Shown here piece after piece: positions 19,032 through 28,274 of a DNA stretch of 64,000 nt. The notes beneath the pieces are model-generated. The model was not told the origin of the DNA. It worked only from the letters and a program-made list of their open reading frames with translations, and ran no database searches. Within the stretch, counting starts at the first letter, position 1; each line of letters opens with the position of its first letter. This stretch comes from Methylomicrobium lacus LW14 (GTDB lineage Bacteria > Pseudomonadota > Gammaproteobacteria > Methylococcales > Methylomonadaceae), in the NCBI RefSeq assembly GCF_000527095.1, contig NZ_AZUN01000001.1:1364001-1428000 (forward strand). The letters are read 5' to 3'. The position numbers were made by a program, and so were the translations under genes.

Positions 19032-20048
19032 TCAGGAACCGCGATAATAGCCGCCCGGCGAAGCCTGGCCGGCTTCTCTCGGCATTGCTGCCGGCGGTTG
19101 TTCCTGTTCCAAAGACGGCAGTCTTTCATAAATCGGCGTCGGTTCGCCGTCCAACACATGCAAGGCCTGATTCAGGGCTTTTTGATCGAAATCGGGCATT
19201 TCCTCCCCAGTTGCCTTCCTGATCAAATCGAGCGCGACCGCATAACGCTGATCCTGCCCCATCTCCTCGCCTTCGAGATCGGGGTGCGCCTCGATGTACA
19301 AGGTATTATCGAGCCAGCCGACCTTGATCGGCTGCTTGACGATATAAACCGACGTGCCGACCCCCGCCTGACTGTATAGCGTTTCAATATCTGCAGGATA
19401 CATCCGCACACAGCCGTGCGTGATCTGCATGCCGATGCCATAAATCTTGTCGATGTCGGTGCCGTGAATCCGGTAGTCTCCGGGCAGATTCAGGTACAAA
19501 GCATAGGCGCCGAGCGGATTGTGCGGCCCGGGCGGCACGACTTCGGGCAGCGGATCGCCCATCGCGGCATGTTCGCGCCGGATCGACTCCGGCGGATGCC
19601 AACTGGGATCCTTCACTTTTTTGATAATTTTGGTTTTCCCGAGCGGCGTCTTCCAGTCCTGCCGGCCGATGCCGTGCGCAAACGACATCACTTGCCGCCC
19701 ACCCGCCGGGTAATAATACATCCGGTATTCTGACAGATTCAGCGTAATGCCTTCGTGCGGCGTATCCGGCAGAATGCGCCGGTTGGCCAGGCGAACGAGT
19801 TCCCCTTTTTTGACATGCCAGCGATCGACCTTTTGATTCAGGCGGACGATTTCCGCTTGCCCCAATCGGTAACGCAAAGCCACGTCCAGCAAGGTTTCAT
19901 CCTCTTCCGCATGGATAACCGCTTCGGGCTGCACGTATTCCATCACGACTGCATCGCCATTAGCCGGCAGGTCGTATGTTGTCGCCAACGCCGAACCGGA
20001 CGCCAGTAAACCAAAAGTCAATAAAGCATTAAGAGCTCGAATTCTCAT
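19032..20048 (-). CDS. L,D-transpeptidase (ErfK/YbiS family)
   Basis: This periplasmic cell-wall enzyme makes 3-3 crosslinks or attaches proteins to peptidoglycan. The 338-residue protein has a signal peptide cleaved near ALA-TTYDL, a LysM-like region (about residues 45-90) and the YkuD catalytic domain. The active-site motif HGCVRMYPADIE, with the catalytic cysteine, and the upstream IHGTDIDKIYG histidine are intact. The C-terminal 60 residues are a Pro/Gln-rich tail. Confidence 0.94.
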   Translation of the reverse strand: MRIRALNALLTFGLLASGSALATTYDLPANGDAVVMEYVQPEAVIHAEEDETLLDVALRYRLGQAEIVRLNQKVDRWHVKKGELVRLANRRILPDTPHEGITLNLSEYRMYYYPAGGRQVMSFAHGIGRQDWKTPLGKTKIIKKVKDPSWHPPESIRREHAAMGDPLPEVVPPGPHNPLGAYALYLNLPGDYRIHGTDIDKIYGIGMQITHGCVRMYPADIETLYSQAGVGTSVYIVKQPIKVGWLDNTLYIEAHPDLEGEEMGQDQRYAVALDLIRKATGEEMPDFDQKALNQALHVLDGEPTPIYERLPSLEQEQPPAAMPREAGQASPGGYYRGS

Positions 20049-20240
20049 TACATTAATTCGCGAAAAATAAAAAATTTATGGATTCTATGACTAAAAGTCA
20101 GATTTTAGTCAAAACAGATAGTTCAGAATAACCCAGAATAGCGGGTTTTAGCGGGCAAAACCTGTGAAACCGATCATAAATCGGCAGTATTGTATCACAC
20201 CGAGTCGAACTGTCAGGCCATTCGATCGGTTCAGTTTAGA

Positions 20241-21056
20241 CTATCGTTGGCAATGTTTACAGAATACGGTCGAACGTCCGGACAAGCGGATTTCGGCCAG
20301 AGACTCGCCGCACACAGGGCAAGGGAGCCCTCCGCGGCCATAAACCTTCAGCTGCTGCTGGAAATAACCGGGCCTTCCGGCCTCGTTCACAAAGTCGCGC
20401 AAAGTCGTGCCGCCCTGTCGGATCGCTTCCTCTAGCACGAGGCGTATACATTCGGCCAACCGTTGATAACGCGCCAGCGAAATTTTACCGGCATGCCGGG
20501 TCGGCAAAATGCCGGCCCTGAACAGGGCTTCGTTCGCATAGATATTGCCGACGCCGACCACGACATGGCTGTCCATGATGAAGGATTTGATCGGCGTCTT
20601 GCGGTTTTGCGCCAGCGCATGCAGCTGCGCGCCATCGAAATCGGCGCTCAAGGGCTCCGGCCCCAAATCTTTCAGCAAGGGATGTCCGAAAACCGGTTCG
20701 GCGGTCCACAAGACCGCGCCGAAACGGCGGGGATCGTTGAAGCGCAACAGCGTTCGGTCGGTAAAAAGCAGATCGACATGGTCATGCTTGCCATGCGCCT
20801 GGCCTGCCGTCAGGATTCTCAGACTGCCCGACATGCCCAGATGCACGATTAAAGTGCCCTGCTCCGTGCTCAGCAGCAGATATTTGGCGCGCCGGTCGAC
20901 CGACCGGATGCTTTGCCCTTGCAGCAGTTCGGAAAGGGATTCGGGCACGGGCCAGCGCAGACGCGGCTGGCGCACGATGACTTGCTGGATATGGAGGCCC
21001 TGGATCACGGGCGCGATACCGCGGCGGGTGGTTTCGACTTCGGGTAATTCGGGCAT
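20241..21056 (-). CDS. mutM: formamidopyrimidine-DNA glycosylase (Fpg)
   Basis: This base-excision repair enzyme removes 8-oxoguanine. The 271-residue protein starts MPELPEVET, whose Pro2 is the catalytic nucleophile and Glu3 the general acid, has the helix-two-turn-helix VGVGNIYANEALF and a C-terminal zinc finger with cysteines in CPVCGES and FCKHCQR. It appears to be transcribed alone. Confidence 0.97.
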   Translation of the reverse strand: MPELPEVETTRRGIAPVIQGLHIQQVIVRQPRLRWPVPESLSELLQGQSIRSVDRRAKYLLLSTEQGTLIVHLGMSGSLRILTAGQAHGKHDHVDLLFTDRTLLRFNDPRRFGAVLWTAEPVFGHPLLKDLGPEPLSADFDGAQLHALAQNRKTPIKSFIMDSHVVVGVGNIYANEALFRAGILPTRHAGKISLARYQRLAECIRLVLEEAIRQGGTTLRDFVNEAGRPGYFQQQLKVYGRGGLPCPVCGESLAEIRLSGRSTVFCKHCQR

Positions 21057-21186
21057 CGGGCCGGCGGGAAAATCTCGGGGTTACATCCTATGGATTACGC
21101 ACAGTGTAACACAGAATTCGAGTCCGGCCGCAGCGGCGATCCGGTCATCTCAACAGTGAAAATGACCGGACGCAACCGTTTAGCGA

Positions 21187-22470
21187 TTAAAAACTGACGT
21201 TCGCTTGAAACCAGATTTTCTGGGTATCGGTATTGATCGGGGTCGAAAGCCCGCTATCGGCATTGTAATTAGCGTATTTTGCCAACAACGAATAATGCTT
21301 GCCGAATTTCTTCACGACCATGAAATCCCATTCCTTGCCATAGGCCATTTTTCCGGTATCGTCGCTGAAGTCATGATAGACGCCGGTAATCGTCGTTTGG
21401 TAACGCGGAAACTCGACCATAATGGTGCCGAACAAATCGCGAATCCCGTTGTTCGGCGTGACCAGAAAGATATCCGCCCAGCCCTGGAATGCATGGTTCG
21501 TGCCGAGCGGCGTATCGAAGGTTTTGTTCGCGCCATAGCCGTTCAACTGCTCCCAGGCCCCCATCACGCTGACATTGAACGCCTTGACGCCGCCCATGAA
21601 GTTGAAGCGGTCGGCTTCATACTTGGTCGGTCCGTGCCCGTAATCCTTCTGGTCGGCCCATTCGGCGGTATACAGCAGATTGACCGTGTCCATGATCTTC
21701 GGCGACGCGCCGTTGAAGCGAATGCCATAGGTCTGATTGGATTTTTCCAGGAATAAATTTCGCCCCGCCGCAGGCCCGGGATTCACATCCTGGTAGTCCA
21801 GCCAATAGCCGTAGGCGACCAGATTGCCGTAATCGCCGACCTTGTAATTGATATTCAGGATCGGCGCTTCGATATTCTCGGTCGTTGAGGTAAAGGTTTG
21901 CACATTGCCGATATAACCGGCATTGATCGTGAGCCCGAAAAGCTGCTGGTTGTTATGCGTCACCAGAATCGAATCGTAGGTTGTTTCCAGCTGCCGCCAG
22001 CCGACGTTGCCGATGTAGCGGTCGTCGTCGAGCTTGATCCGTTGCCGGCCGCCCTTGATGATCGTATCGGGAATTCCGCTGTAAGCGATCCACAACTGGT
22101 TCAGTTCGGTTTTCTCGGGGTCGGCGATGATGGAATAGGGCGTGTTTTTGTTCCGGGTGCTGTTGTAATCCTCCTGCATCGCCCAAAGCCCTTCGAACTC
22201 GGCATAACCTTGGATGTCATAAAGCTTCGGTGACAAAGCCCCCAAGCGGAATCTCGCCGTATTCGCGTTGGCCGTTTTGGGGTTCGGCGTGCCGCCCTTA
22301 TCCTGATCGACGTTTTCCCAGCGGTAATTGATATCCGCCTTGATCGCTCCCTTATTGCCGTAATGATAAAAATTCAGCGCATCCTCGATTTCCTGAGTCA
22401 CGTCCGCGCCAGCAGATCCGCTCAGTAACGATAGCGACAAAAAGGTAATTTTTCCTGTTGGATGTGACAT
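21187..22470 (-). CDS. alginate-export-like outer-membrane porin
   Basis: The 427-residue protein starts at ATG 22470 behind a strong GGGGGA ribosome site, has a signal peptide ending about residue 23 (GSAGA-DVT) and ends in phenylalanine (ANVSF), the outer-membrane beta-barrel signal. The pattern of RWENVDQD, LWIAYSG, GRQRIKLDDDRYIGNVGWRQ and alternating beta strands matches the Alginate_exp-type porin group. It is the last gene of the nitrate-uptake operon, 32 bases after nrtCD, so it may let nitrate or another anion cross the outer membrane; this is inferred from position. Confidence 0.82.
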   Translation of the reverse strand: MSHPTGKITFLSLSLLSGSAGADVTQEIEDALNFYHYGNKGAIKADINYRWENVDQDKGGTPNPKTANANTARFRLGALSPKLYDIQGYAEFEGLWAMQEDYNSTRNKNTPYSIIADPEKTELNQLWIAYSGIPDTIIKGGRQRIKLDDDRYIGNVGWRQLETTYDSILVTHNNQQLFGLTINAGYIGNVQTFTSTTENIEAPILNINYKVGDYGNLVAYGYWLDYQDVNPGPAAGRNLFLEKSNQTYGIRFNGASPKIMDTVNLLYTAEWADQKDYGHGPTKYEADRFNFMGGVKAFNVSVMGAWEQLNGYGANKTFDTPLGTNHAFQGWADIFLVTPNNGIRDLFGTIMVEFPRYQTTITGVYHDFSDDTGKMAYGKEWDFMVVKKFGKHYSLLAKYANYNADSGLSTPINTDTQKIWFQANVSF

Positions 22471-22502
22471 GATTCCCCCTGATTTTCTGTGATGGGTCTG
22501 CA

Positions 22503-24302
22503 TTAGTGCGTGTGATCGCATTCTGAAAGGAAGGTCAGCAGGCTTTCCCGGTAGCGGTAATAATCCGGATGGGCCAGCAAGGCCTTGCGGCTGCGCGGTC
22601 TCGGCAGGTCGATGTCCTGAATCTTGCCGATTTTGGCGTGCGGGCCGTTGGTCATCATCACCACCCGGTCGGCCAATAAAATCGCTTCATCGACATCGTG
22701 GGTCACGACGATCGCGGTCACGTGCGTCCGCTCCCAAACTTCCATCAACACTTCTTGCAGTTCCCAGCGCGTTAAAGAGTCCAGCATGCCGAAAGGCTCA
22801 TCGAGCAGCAGCAGTTTGGGCGACAATGCAAACGCCCTAGCGATGCCGACCCGCTGGCGCATGCCGTTCGACATGTCGGCGGCCTTTTTATGCAGCGCAT
22901 CGCCGAGTCCGACTCGGGTCAGATAGTATTCGACGATATCGTCGCGCTCCGCTTGCGTCGCATGCGGATACACCTTGTCGACGCCGAGGGTCACGTTTTC
23001 GAACGCGGTCAGCCAGGGAAACAGACTCGGCGCCTGAAACACGACCCCCCGATCGGGACCGGCGGCATAGATCTCCCGGTTATCCAGGATGATGCCGCCG
23101 TCCGAAATCTCGTTCAGCCCGGCGGTCATCGACAACACGGTCGATTTGCCGCAGCCGGAGTGCCCGATGATCGAGATGAACTCGCCCTTTTTCAGCTTCA
23201 TGTCGAAGCCGTCGACCACCTTGACCGTGCCGTTGCCGTCCGGGGTCGGATAGATTTTCGACACCTGCGAGAATTCCAGATAACGCGGCCGCCCGAGATC
23301 CTCCTGCGCCGGCTTCAGCGCGGACGCATCCGATTGCCAGTCGTTGCTGGTGTTCGGCCGAACGTTCGGCAGCACCAACCGGTCTTGACCGCCCTGCTGG
23401 TTTTTTTCGATGCCGACCTGCATCAGATAGCGAGTGATGTCGGCGCGCAGGCGCTTGAATTCCTCGTTATGGTTCAACGCGGTCCGGTCACGCGGACGTT
23501 CGAGGTCGACCTTGAAACCCGGCCCGAAAGTCGCCTCCGGCCCCGGATTCAATGGAATCACCCGGTCGGCCATGTAGATCGCCTCATCGACATCGTTCGT
23601 GATCAGGATCATCGTTTTCTTATCCTGATCCCAGATTTGCAGGATCTCGTCCTGAAGATTGCCGCGCGTCAACGCATCGAGCGCGCTGAGCGGCTCGTCG
23701 AGCAACAAGATGTCAGGATTCGCGGCCAGGGCCCGCGCGACATTGACCCTTTGCCGCATGCCGCCCGAGAGTTCGGCCGGTTTCTTGTCCATCGCGGCTC
23801 CGAGATTGACCATGCGCACGTATTTCTCGGTGTGCGCCTTGCGTTGTGCGGGCGTCCACTCCTTGAAGATCTGATCGACCGCCAACGCGACGTTCTGATA
23901 GACCGTCAGCCAAGGCATCAACGAGTAATTTTGAAACACCACGCCGCGGTCAGGCCCCGGCGCTACGATGGGCTTGCCCTGCTTCATCACCTCGCCGCTG
24001 TCGACTCCGCACAATCCGGCGATGATCGACACCAACGTGGTTTTGCCGCTGCCCGAAAAGCCGACGATCGCGATAAACTCGCCTTCCCGGATCGTCAGAT
24101 TGATGTCCTTCAAGATCGAGGTCTTCTGCGCGCCTTCGCCGTAGGATTTGCAGACGTCTTTCAACGCGAGCAGCGTCTTGGCCGCCGGTTCTTTCATCTC
24201 TTTGGGTGACGACGCCTGGGTTTTCATCGGAAGTTCCACCACGTTATCCTTCGGGTAAGAGGCGATGCCGCTAGGGCTCGGTTTTGCGTTTGCTGAATTC
24301 AT
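22503..24302 (-). CDS. tandem ABC ATPase for nitrate uptake (fused NrtC/NrtD-like)
   Basis: The 599-residue protein has two complete ABC ATPase domains. The first (about residues 43-290) has Walker A GFSGSGKTT, signature LSGGMRQRVNVARA and Walker B ILLLDEPLSALDA. The second (about 340-590) has GHSGCGKST, MSNGMRQRVGIARA and LLLLDEPFGMLDS. In cyanobacterial nitrate systems the two ATPases are separate (NrtC, with an extra sensor domain, and NrtD); here they are fused and no substrate-binding domain is attached. It lies 12 bases downstream of nrtB. Confidence 0.9.
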   Translation of the reverse strand: MNSANAKPSPSGIASYPKDNVVELPMKTQASSPKEMKEPAAKTLLALKDVCKSYGEGAQKTSILKDINLTIREGEFIAIVGFSGSGKTTLVSIIAGLCGVDSGEVMKQGKPIVAPGPDRGVVFQNYSLMPWLTVYQNVALAVDQIFKEWTPAQRKAHTEKYVRMVNLGAAMDKKPAELSGGMRQRVNVARALAANPDILLLDEPLSALDALTRGNLQDEILQIWDQDKKTMILITNDVDEAIYMADRVIPLNPGPEATFGPGFKVDLERPRDRTALNHNEEFKRLRADITRYLMQVGIEKNQQGGQDRLVLPNVRPNTSNDWQSDASALKPAQEDLGRPRYLEFSQVSKIYPTPDGNGTVKVVDGFDMKLKKGEFISIIGHSGCGKSTVLSMTAGLNEISDGGIILDNREIYAAGPDRGVVFQAPSLFPWLTAFENVTLGVDKVYPHATQAERDDIVEYYLTRVGLGDALHKKAADMSNGMRQRVGIARAFALSPKLLLLDEPFGMLDSLTRWELQEVLMEVWERTHVTAIVVTHDVDEAILLADRVVMMTNGPHAKIGKIQDIDLPRPRSRKALLAHPDYYRYRESLLTFLSECDHTH

Positions 24303-24314
24303 GCCGCCCTCCCC

Positions 24315-25343
24315 TTAGCGTCCGAACGAGAAGACATTTTGCAGCGATTGCATGATCCTATCGAGGATGAAGCCGATGATCCCGATCGTGAATACCGCGA
24401 CCATGATCCGGCCCAGCGAGTTCGAACTGCCGTTTTGGAATTCATCCCAGACGAATTTGCCGAGGCCCGGGTTCTGCGCGAGCATCTCGGCCGCGATCAG
24501 CACCATCCAGCCGACCCCCAAGGACAGCCGCATGCCGGTAAAGATGAACGGAATCGCGGACGGCAGGATGATCTTGTTGATCTGCGTGCTCCAGTTCAGC
24601 CGCAGCACCTTGCCGACATTGACCAAGTCCTTGTCGATCGACGACACGCCGACCGCGGTATTGATCAGCGTCGGCCAGAGCGAACACAGCGTGACCGTGA
24701 TCGCGGAGGTCAGGAACGATTTTTCGAACCAGGAATCGTTATCGGTCACATACAAAGCACTAACGACCAAAGTCACGATAGGCAACCAGGCCAGGGGCGA
24801 GACCGGCTTGAAGATCTGGATCAACGGATTGATCGCGGTATTGATCGTAGGGCTCATCCCGCATAAGAGGCCGAGCGGCACCGCGACCAGGGTCGCCAGG
24901 AAGAAGCCGGTGAACACGGTGAAAAGGCTGGTGCCGATCTGATCCAGATAGGTGCCCTTGCCGTTGAACGGGCGCACCTTCGGCGGCGGCTGGTCGGGAT
25001 GCTCAGCCGCCGCCTGCGTGATCCGCTCCTGCTGACGTGCGTAATACTGGCGCTCTTTTTCGCGCTGCGCATAATGCTCGTCGACCAACCCGCCGGCCTC
25101 ATGCCAGACCGAAACCGGCCCCGGAATCGCGCCGAGACTGGTATTCACGCGGGCCGCCGAAAAACTCCACAACCCGAGAAAGAACAGAAAAGCGATGAAC
25201 GGCACGCCGATCATCAACCATAACTGCCGTAACTGCGGCACCGGATTCTCGCCGGCCGCGATTTTGACGATCGGGATAAACCAGGTCAAGCCGGTGATAT
25301 TCAAAAATTTGATCAGTTTATTATTCATAATCCGCTGCATCAC
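24315..25343 (-). CDS. nrtB: nitrate ABC transporter permease
   Basis: This inner-membrane permease of the NrtB/CmpB/SsuC group has about 342 residues. Six or so membrane helices are visible; the LGVGWMVLIAAEMLAQNPGLGKFVWDEF segment contains the EAA-type loop that meets the ATPase. An unusually long, charged hydrophilic insert rich in Gln/Glu/Arg (about residues 75-125) separates the first helix from the rest. GTG 25343, ATG 25340 or ATG 25328 could be the start. It lies between nrtA and nrtCD. Confidence 0.92.
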   Translation of the reverse strand: MMQRIMNNKLIKFLNITGLTWFIPIVKIAAGENPVPQLRQLWLMIGVPFIAFLFFLGLWSFSAARVNTSLGAIPGPVSVWHEAGGLVDEHYAQREKERQYYARQQERITQAAAEHPDQPPPKVRPFNGKGTYLDQIGTSLFTVFTGFFLATLVAVPLGLLCGMSPTINTAINPLIQIFKPVSPLAWLPIVTLVVSALYVTDNDSWFEKSFLTSAITVTLCSLWPTLINTAVGVSSIDKDLVNVGKVLRLNWSTQINKIILPSAIPFIFTGMRLSLGVGWMVLIAAEMLAQNPGLGKFVWDEFQNGSSNSLGRIMVAVFTIGIIGFILDRIMQSLQNVFSFGR

Positions 25344-25489
25344 GCCCGCTGCCGGGGTGCCTTAAAAAAGGGTCTAGGGAGAGTTGTGCCGAAAAAAATG
25401 TGCGTCCTTGCACGCAGTCGACATCCGTTGTACACATCAGAGGCACATCTAGAACAACATGGGTAAATCTTTCAAATCAAGCGGTCAGA

Positions 25490-26893
25490 TCACTTCTCGA
25501 CGACTTTGCCGCCGGCCACCTTTTGCTTGCCTTTCAGACCAATCGGGAATTTGGTCAGATAATCATTCGGCTTGGTCGCATCGAAGGCGATGCCGTCGAT
25601 AAAGTCCGCGCTCGGCGGTTTGATGCCGGTCTCGCTGTCGCTCGGAAAGTCGCTGGCCTTGGCCTTGCCTTCGGCGATCAACTCTTTCGCCGCCGCCTTA
25701 TAGATGTCGGGACGGTAAACCTTCTTGGCGACTTCCATATACCAGGAATCCGGCTTTTCTTCGTTGATTTGACCCCAACGGCGCATCTGGGTCAGGTTCC
25801 AGACCGCATCGCTGTAAAAAGGGTAGGAGCTGTAATAACGGAAGAACACGTTGAAGTCTGGCAGTGAACGCTTGTCGCCCTTTTCATATTCGAAGGTGCC
25901 GTTCATGCTGTTCGCAATGACATCGAAATCGGCGCCGACATACTGGCTCTGCGACAGCATTTCGATCGCTTCCTTCCGGTTTTTGTTGTTTTCCGCATCC
26001 AGCCACATCGTTGCGCGAATCAAGGCCTTGATCAGCGCCTTGTGTGTATTCGGGTGTTTCTCGGCCCAGGCTTTATTCACGCCGAAAATTTTGTCGGTGC
26101 TGTTCTTCATTAATTCAACATCACCGATCACCGGCACCCCGATGCCCTTGAATACGACTTGTTGGTTCCAGGGCTCGCCGACGCAGAAGCCGACGATCGT
26201 ACCGGCATCCAGAGTGGCCGGCATTTGCGGCGGCGGTGTTACTGACAGCAGCGCGTCGGCATTGATCTGCCCAGACGTATCCTGAGGGGGTGAATAGTAG
26301 CCGGGATTGATGCCGCCGGCCGCCAGCCAGTAACGCAGTTTAAAGTTGTGAGGGCCAACCGGAAAGGTCATCGCCATGTTAAAGGGTTTGCCGGCCGCTT
26401 TATATTTTTCCAGTACCGGCTTCAGCGTGTCCGCCTTGATCGGATGCACCGGTTTGCCGTCCTTGACCGGCACCTGCGGTTTCATCTCTTTCCAGACATC
26501 ATTCGATACGGAGATCGCAACGCCGTTCGAAGACAGCGTCAAGGCGCTGATAATGTCGCCCTTGGTGCCATAACCGATTGCCGCGCCGAAAGGCAGCGAC
26601 ACCAGCATATGCGCACCGTCGAGTTCGCCGCTCAGTACGCGGTCCAGCACGACTTTCCAGTTCGCTTGCGCTTCCACTTGCACGGATAAGCCTTCGTCCT
26701 CGAAAAAGCCTTTTTCGAACGCGACCGCGAGCGGCGCCATATCGGTCAGTTTGATGAAGCCGAGCTTGACGGTTTCGGTTTCCAAATTCTCGGTCACCGC
26801 GAAGACCGAAGTACTGAAGATGATTGTCGTAGCAACCGCTGCCTTGGATAAAGTGGCAGCTAATTTTGTTAAGGTAAATTTTCCGTGTTTCAT
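25490..26893 (-). CDS. nrtA: nitrate/nitrite ABC transporter substrate-binding protein
   Basis: The 467-residue periplasmic binding protein starts MKHGKFTLTK at 26893; the longer frame would run into the leader terminator. A signal peptide ends near SVFA. KLGFIKLTDMAPLAVAFEKGFF, GAHMLVSLPFGAAIGYG, GPHNFKLRYWLAAGGINPG and GFCVGEPWNQQ match NrtA-type nitrate receptors. It is the first gene of the nrtA-nrtB-nrtCD-porin operon, and its leader contains a sigma-54-like promoter and an ANTAR-type antitermination signal. Confidence 0.95.
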   Translation of the reverse strand: MKHGKFTLTKLAATLSKAAVATTIIFSTSVFAVTENLETETVKLGFIKLTDMAPLAVAFEKGFFEDEGLSVQVEAQANWKVVLDRVLSGELDGAHMLVSLPFGAAIGYGTKGDIISALTLSSNGVAISVSNDVWKEMKPQVPVKDGKPVHPIKADTLKPVLEKYKAAGKPFNMAMTFPVGPHNFKLRYWLAAGGINPGYYSPPQDTSGQINADALLSVTPPPQMPATLDAGTIVGFCVGEPWNQQVVFKGIGVPVIGDVELMKNSTDKIFGVNKAWAEKHPNTHKALIKALIRATMWLDAENNKNRKEAIEMLSQSQYVGADFDVIANSMNGTFEYEKGDKRSLPDFNVFFRYYSSYPFYSDAVWNLTQMRRWGQINEEKPDSWYMEVAKKVYRPDIYKAAAKELIAEGKAKASDFPSDSETGIKPPSADFIDGIAFDATKPNDYLTKFPIGLKGKQKVAGGKVVEK

Positions 26894-26923
26894 AAAATTC
26901 GTCTTGGGGTAAATTTTAAGGCC

Positions 26924-26949
26924 AAAAAACGTCTTTCCAGCTGGACGCC
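26924..26949 (-). terminator. leader terminator of the nrtA operon
   Basis: Read on the minus strand, GGCGTC (26949-26944) pairs with GACGTT (26933-26928, two G-U pairs) over a 10-base loop, followed by a run of six T. It is 31 bases before the nrtA start. The same 3' arm could instead pair with a second GGCGTC copy that lies inside the upstream stem-loop (26972-26987), the expected layout for a choice between terminator and antiterminator. Confidence 0.65.
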
Positions 26950-26971
26950 GGCAATGCCGCATCCGCTGTAA

Positions 26972-27004
26972 CTGACGCCTTTGTCAGATCGCTCACCTTT
27001 GAGC
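26972..27004 (-). promoter_or_regulatory. two-hairpin ANTAR antitermination target in the nrtA leader
   Basis: On the minus strand two stem-loops stand 3 bases apart: GCTC-AAAGGT-GAGC (27004-26991) and CTGAC-AAAGGC-GTCAG (26987-26972). Both loops are hexaloops with A at position 1 and G at position 4, the recognition rule for ANTAR-domain RNA-binding proteins such as NasR and NasT. They lie between the predicted sigma-54 promoter and the leader terminator, and a nasT gene lies just upstream, so NasT is the likely ligand. Confidence 0.85.
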
Positions 27005-27046
27005 ACAAAATTTTGACCCCACCGTTAGAGTCTTCAGTTTAGTTTT

Positions 27047-27062
27047 AGCATAATTTATGCCA
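27047..27062 (-). promoter_or_regulatory. sigma-54-type promoter of the nrtA operon
   Basis: On the minus strand TGGCATAAATTATGCT has the GG and GC pairs separated by exactly 10 bases and matches the TGGCA half-site of the sigma-54 consensus. Transcription would start near 27036, giving a leader of about 143 bases that contains both ANTAR hairpins and the terminator. Nitrogen-limitation control through NtrC would be expected but is not shown. Confidence 0.7.
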
Positions 27063-27326
27063 ACACCGATCGAAGACTTATCTGTGATATTTTTATTTGC
27101 AAATCATATATTTGATAAATTAGCCGCCTAGTTTTCCTGACTTACCGGAGAAATCGGGCAAACAGGAACAAATTCACCGCCCTATCAGCGAGCACTAATG
27201 ATGCGGTTTTGCACCAAACTAATACAAGGTTGTTTTCAAGCCACAAAAGGCTGGCTTTGCGGAGATTATCGGAGAACGCTCAGGCGCATCTAGGCCTAAG
27301 CACAGAGATTTTGGACGGGATAGTGC

Positions 27327-28250
27327 CTAAAACAAAAACGTTACGATCGCCTTCAATCGGCCTTGTTCGATCACTGGAATCGCCAGCATGCGGCTAAGGT
27401 CATCCAGTTCCTCATTATATGACTCATCCTGATTTCCGGTAATCAAGGGCATGCCGGTCAGCCAGACCCGGCCCAGGGCGCCGTCGCCTTTGTTGACCGT
27501 CAGCGTTTCGAAGATTTCCGCGAGGTTATTGCTGTTTTTGCTATGGCTTTGCCGGCAGACCAGTTGCCTACCTTCAGCGTCGGGCATCCAAATCTGGATA
27601 CGCTTCGCAATCGGCGTCGATTTCGCGGAAAGAAAAGTGATGACGTAAGCCCGCTCATCGCCATTTACAAACGGAATCCCGAGAACCGTCGAAATCCCTG
27701 CTTTCAGCGCGTCGCCGGAGCGGACATACTCGGTAGCCTTGCCGATATCCTCGACCAGGACCGGCATCGCCGTCTCCCATGACCTACCGGGAATGCCCTG
27801 GCCTTTCGGCAGGCCGATCTGTCTGGACTGTGTTTCAAATTGCGTCAGAGAGCCGTAATAACCATCCAGCACATGCAGCGCATGATCGGTGGCCCCTTCA
27901 TTGTTCCAGACCTCGATCGCTCCTGCCTGCTCCTGATCGTCCCCGCAGAGAAACACCACGACCGCCAATAAAAAATCACCCGAAAAGATCGGTATCGCAA
28001 TGCCGCAGGTCAGCCCGGCTTTTTGTGCCGCGGAAGTCCGTTTAAAGTAGGACTGTTCGAATCGGCTCAGCACGATGGGGTGCCGCGCCGCCCAGGCTTT
28101 TCCCGGCAAGCCTTCATCATAGGCAAAATGCTGCTTTTCGCTAGCGTGCTTAAACTCGGTTAAGCCGCCATACAGGCCCGAACCGAACTCCAGTTGGGTG
28201 CGTTCTTTATCGGGAATCCAGATTTCAATCACTTTGATAAACGTTTTCAT
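27327..28250 (-). CDS. protein with three GAF-like repeats, nitrate-locus regulator candidate
   Basis: The 307-residue protein has no signal peptide or membrane segment. Three repeats share the same framework: a start like IEIW or IQIW followed by PD or NN and E, then GLPGKAW, GIPGRSW or GALGRVW, then a hydrophobic strand ending in GIAIPIF, VLGIPFV or MLAIPVI and a final VVVFL, VITFL or IVTFL. This is the GAF sensor-domain pattern, but no output domain is present. It lies 24 bases after nasT and upstream of nrtA, where NasS (the nitrate sensor that holds NasT) would often be. A sensor or partner role is an inference. Confidence 0.75.
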   Translation of the reverse strand: MKTFIKVIEIWIPDKERTQLEFGSGLYGGLTEFKHASEKQHFAYDEGLPGKAWAARHPIVLSRFEQSYFKRTSAAQKAGLTCGIAIPIFSGDFLLAVVVFLCGDDQEQAGAIEVWNNEGATDHALHVLDGYYGSLTQFETQSRQIGLPKGQGIPGRSWETAMPVLVEDIGKATEYVRSGDALKAGISTVLGIPFVNGDERAYVITFLSAKSTPIAKRIQIWMPDAEGRQLVCRQSHSKNSNNLAEIFETLTVNKGDGALGRVWLTGMPLITGNQDESYNEELDDLSRMLAIPVIEQGRLKAIVTFLF

Positions 28251-28274
28251 GGCGGCTCATTAAAAGTCAGCGTT

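Noticed and set aside
22890..24209. 439-codon plus-strand frame
   Set aside because: It is the antisense of the double ABC ATPase; composition is Arg/His/Asp-rich and no family is recognised.
26894..26962. Upstream extension of nrtA by 23 codons
   Set aside because: It runs through the leader terminator; MKHGKFT with its signal peptide is the proper start.
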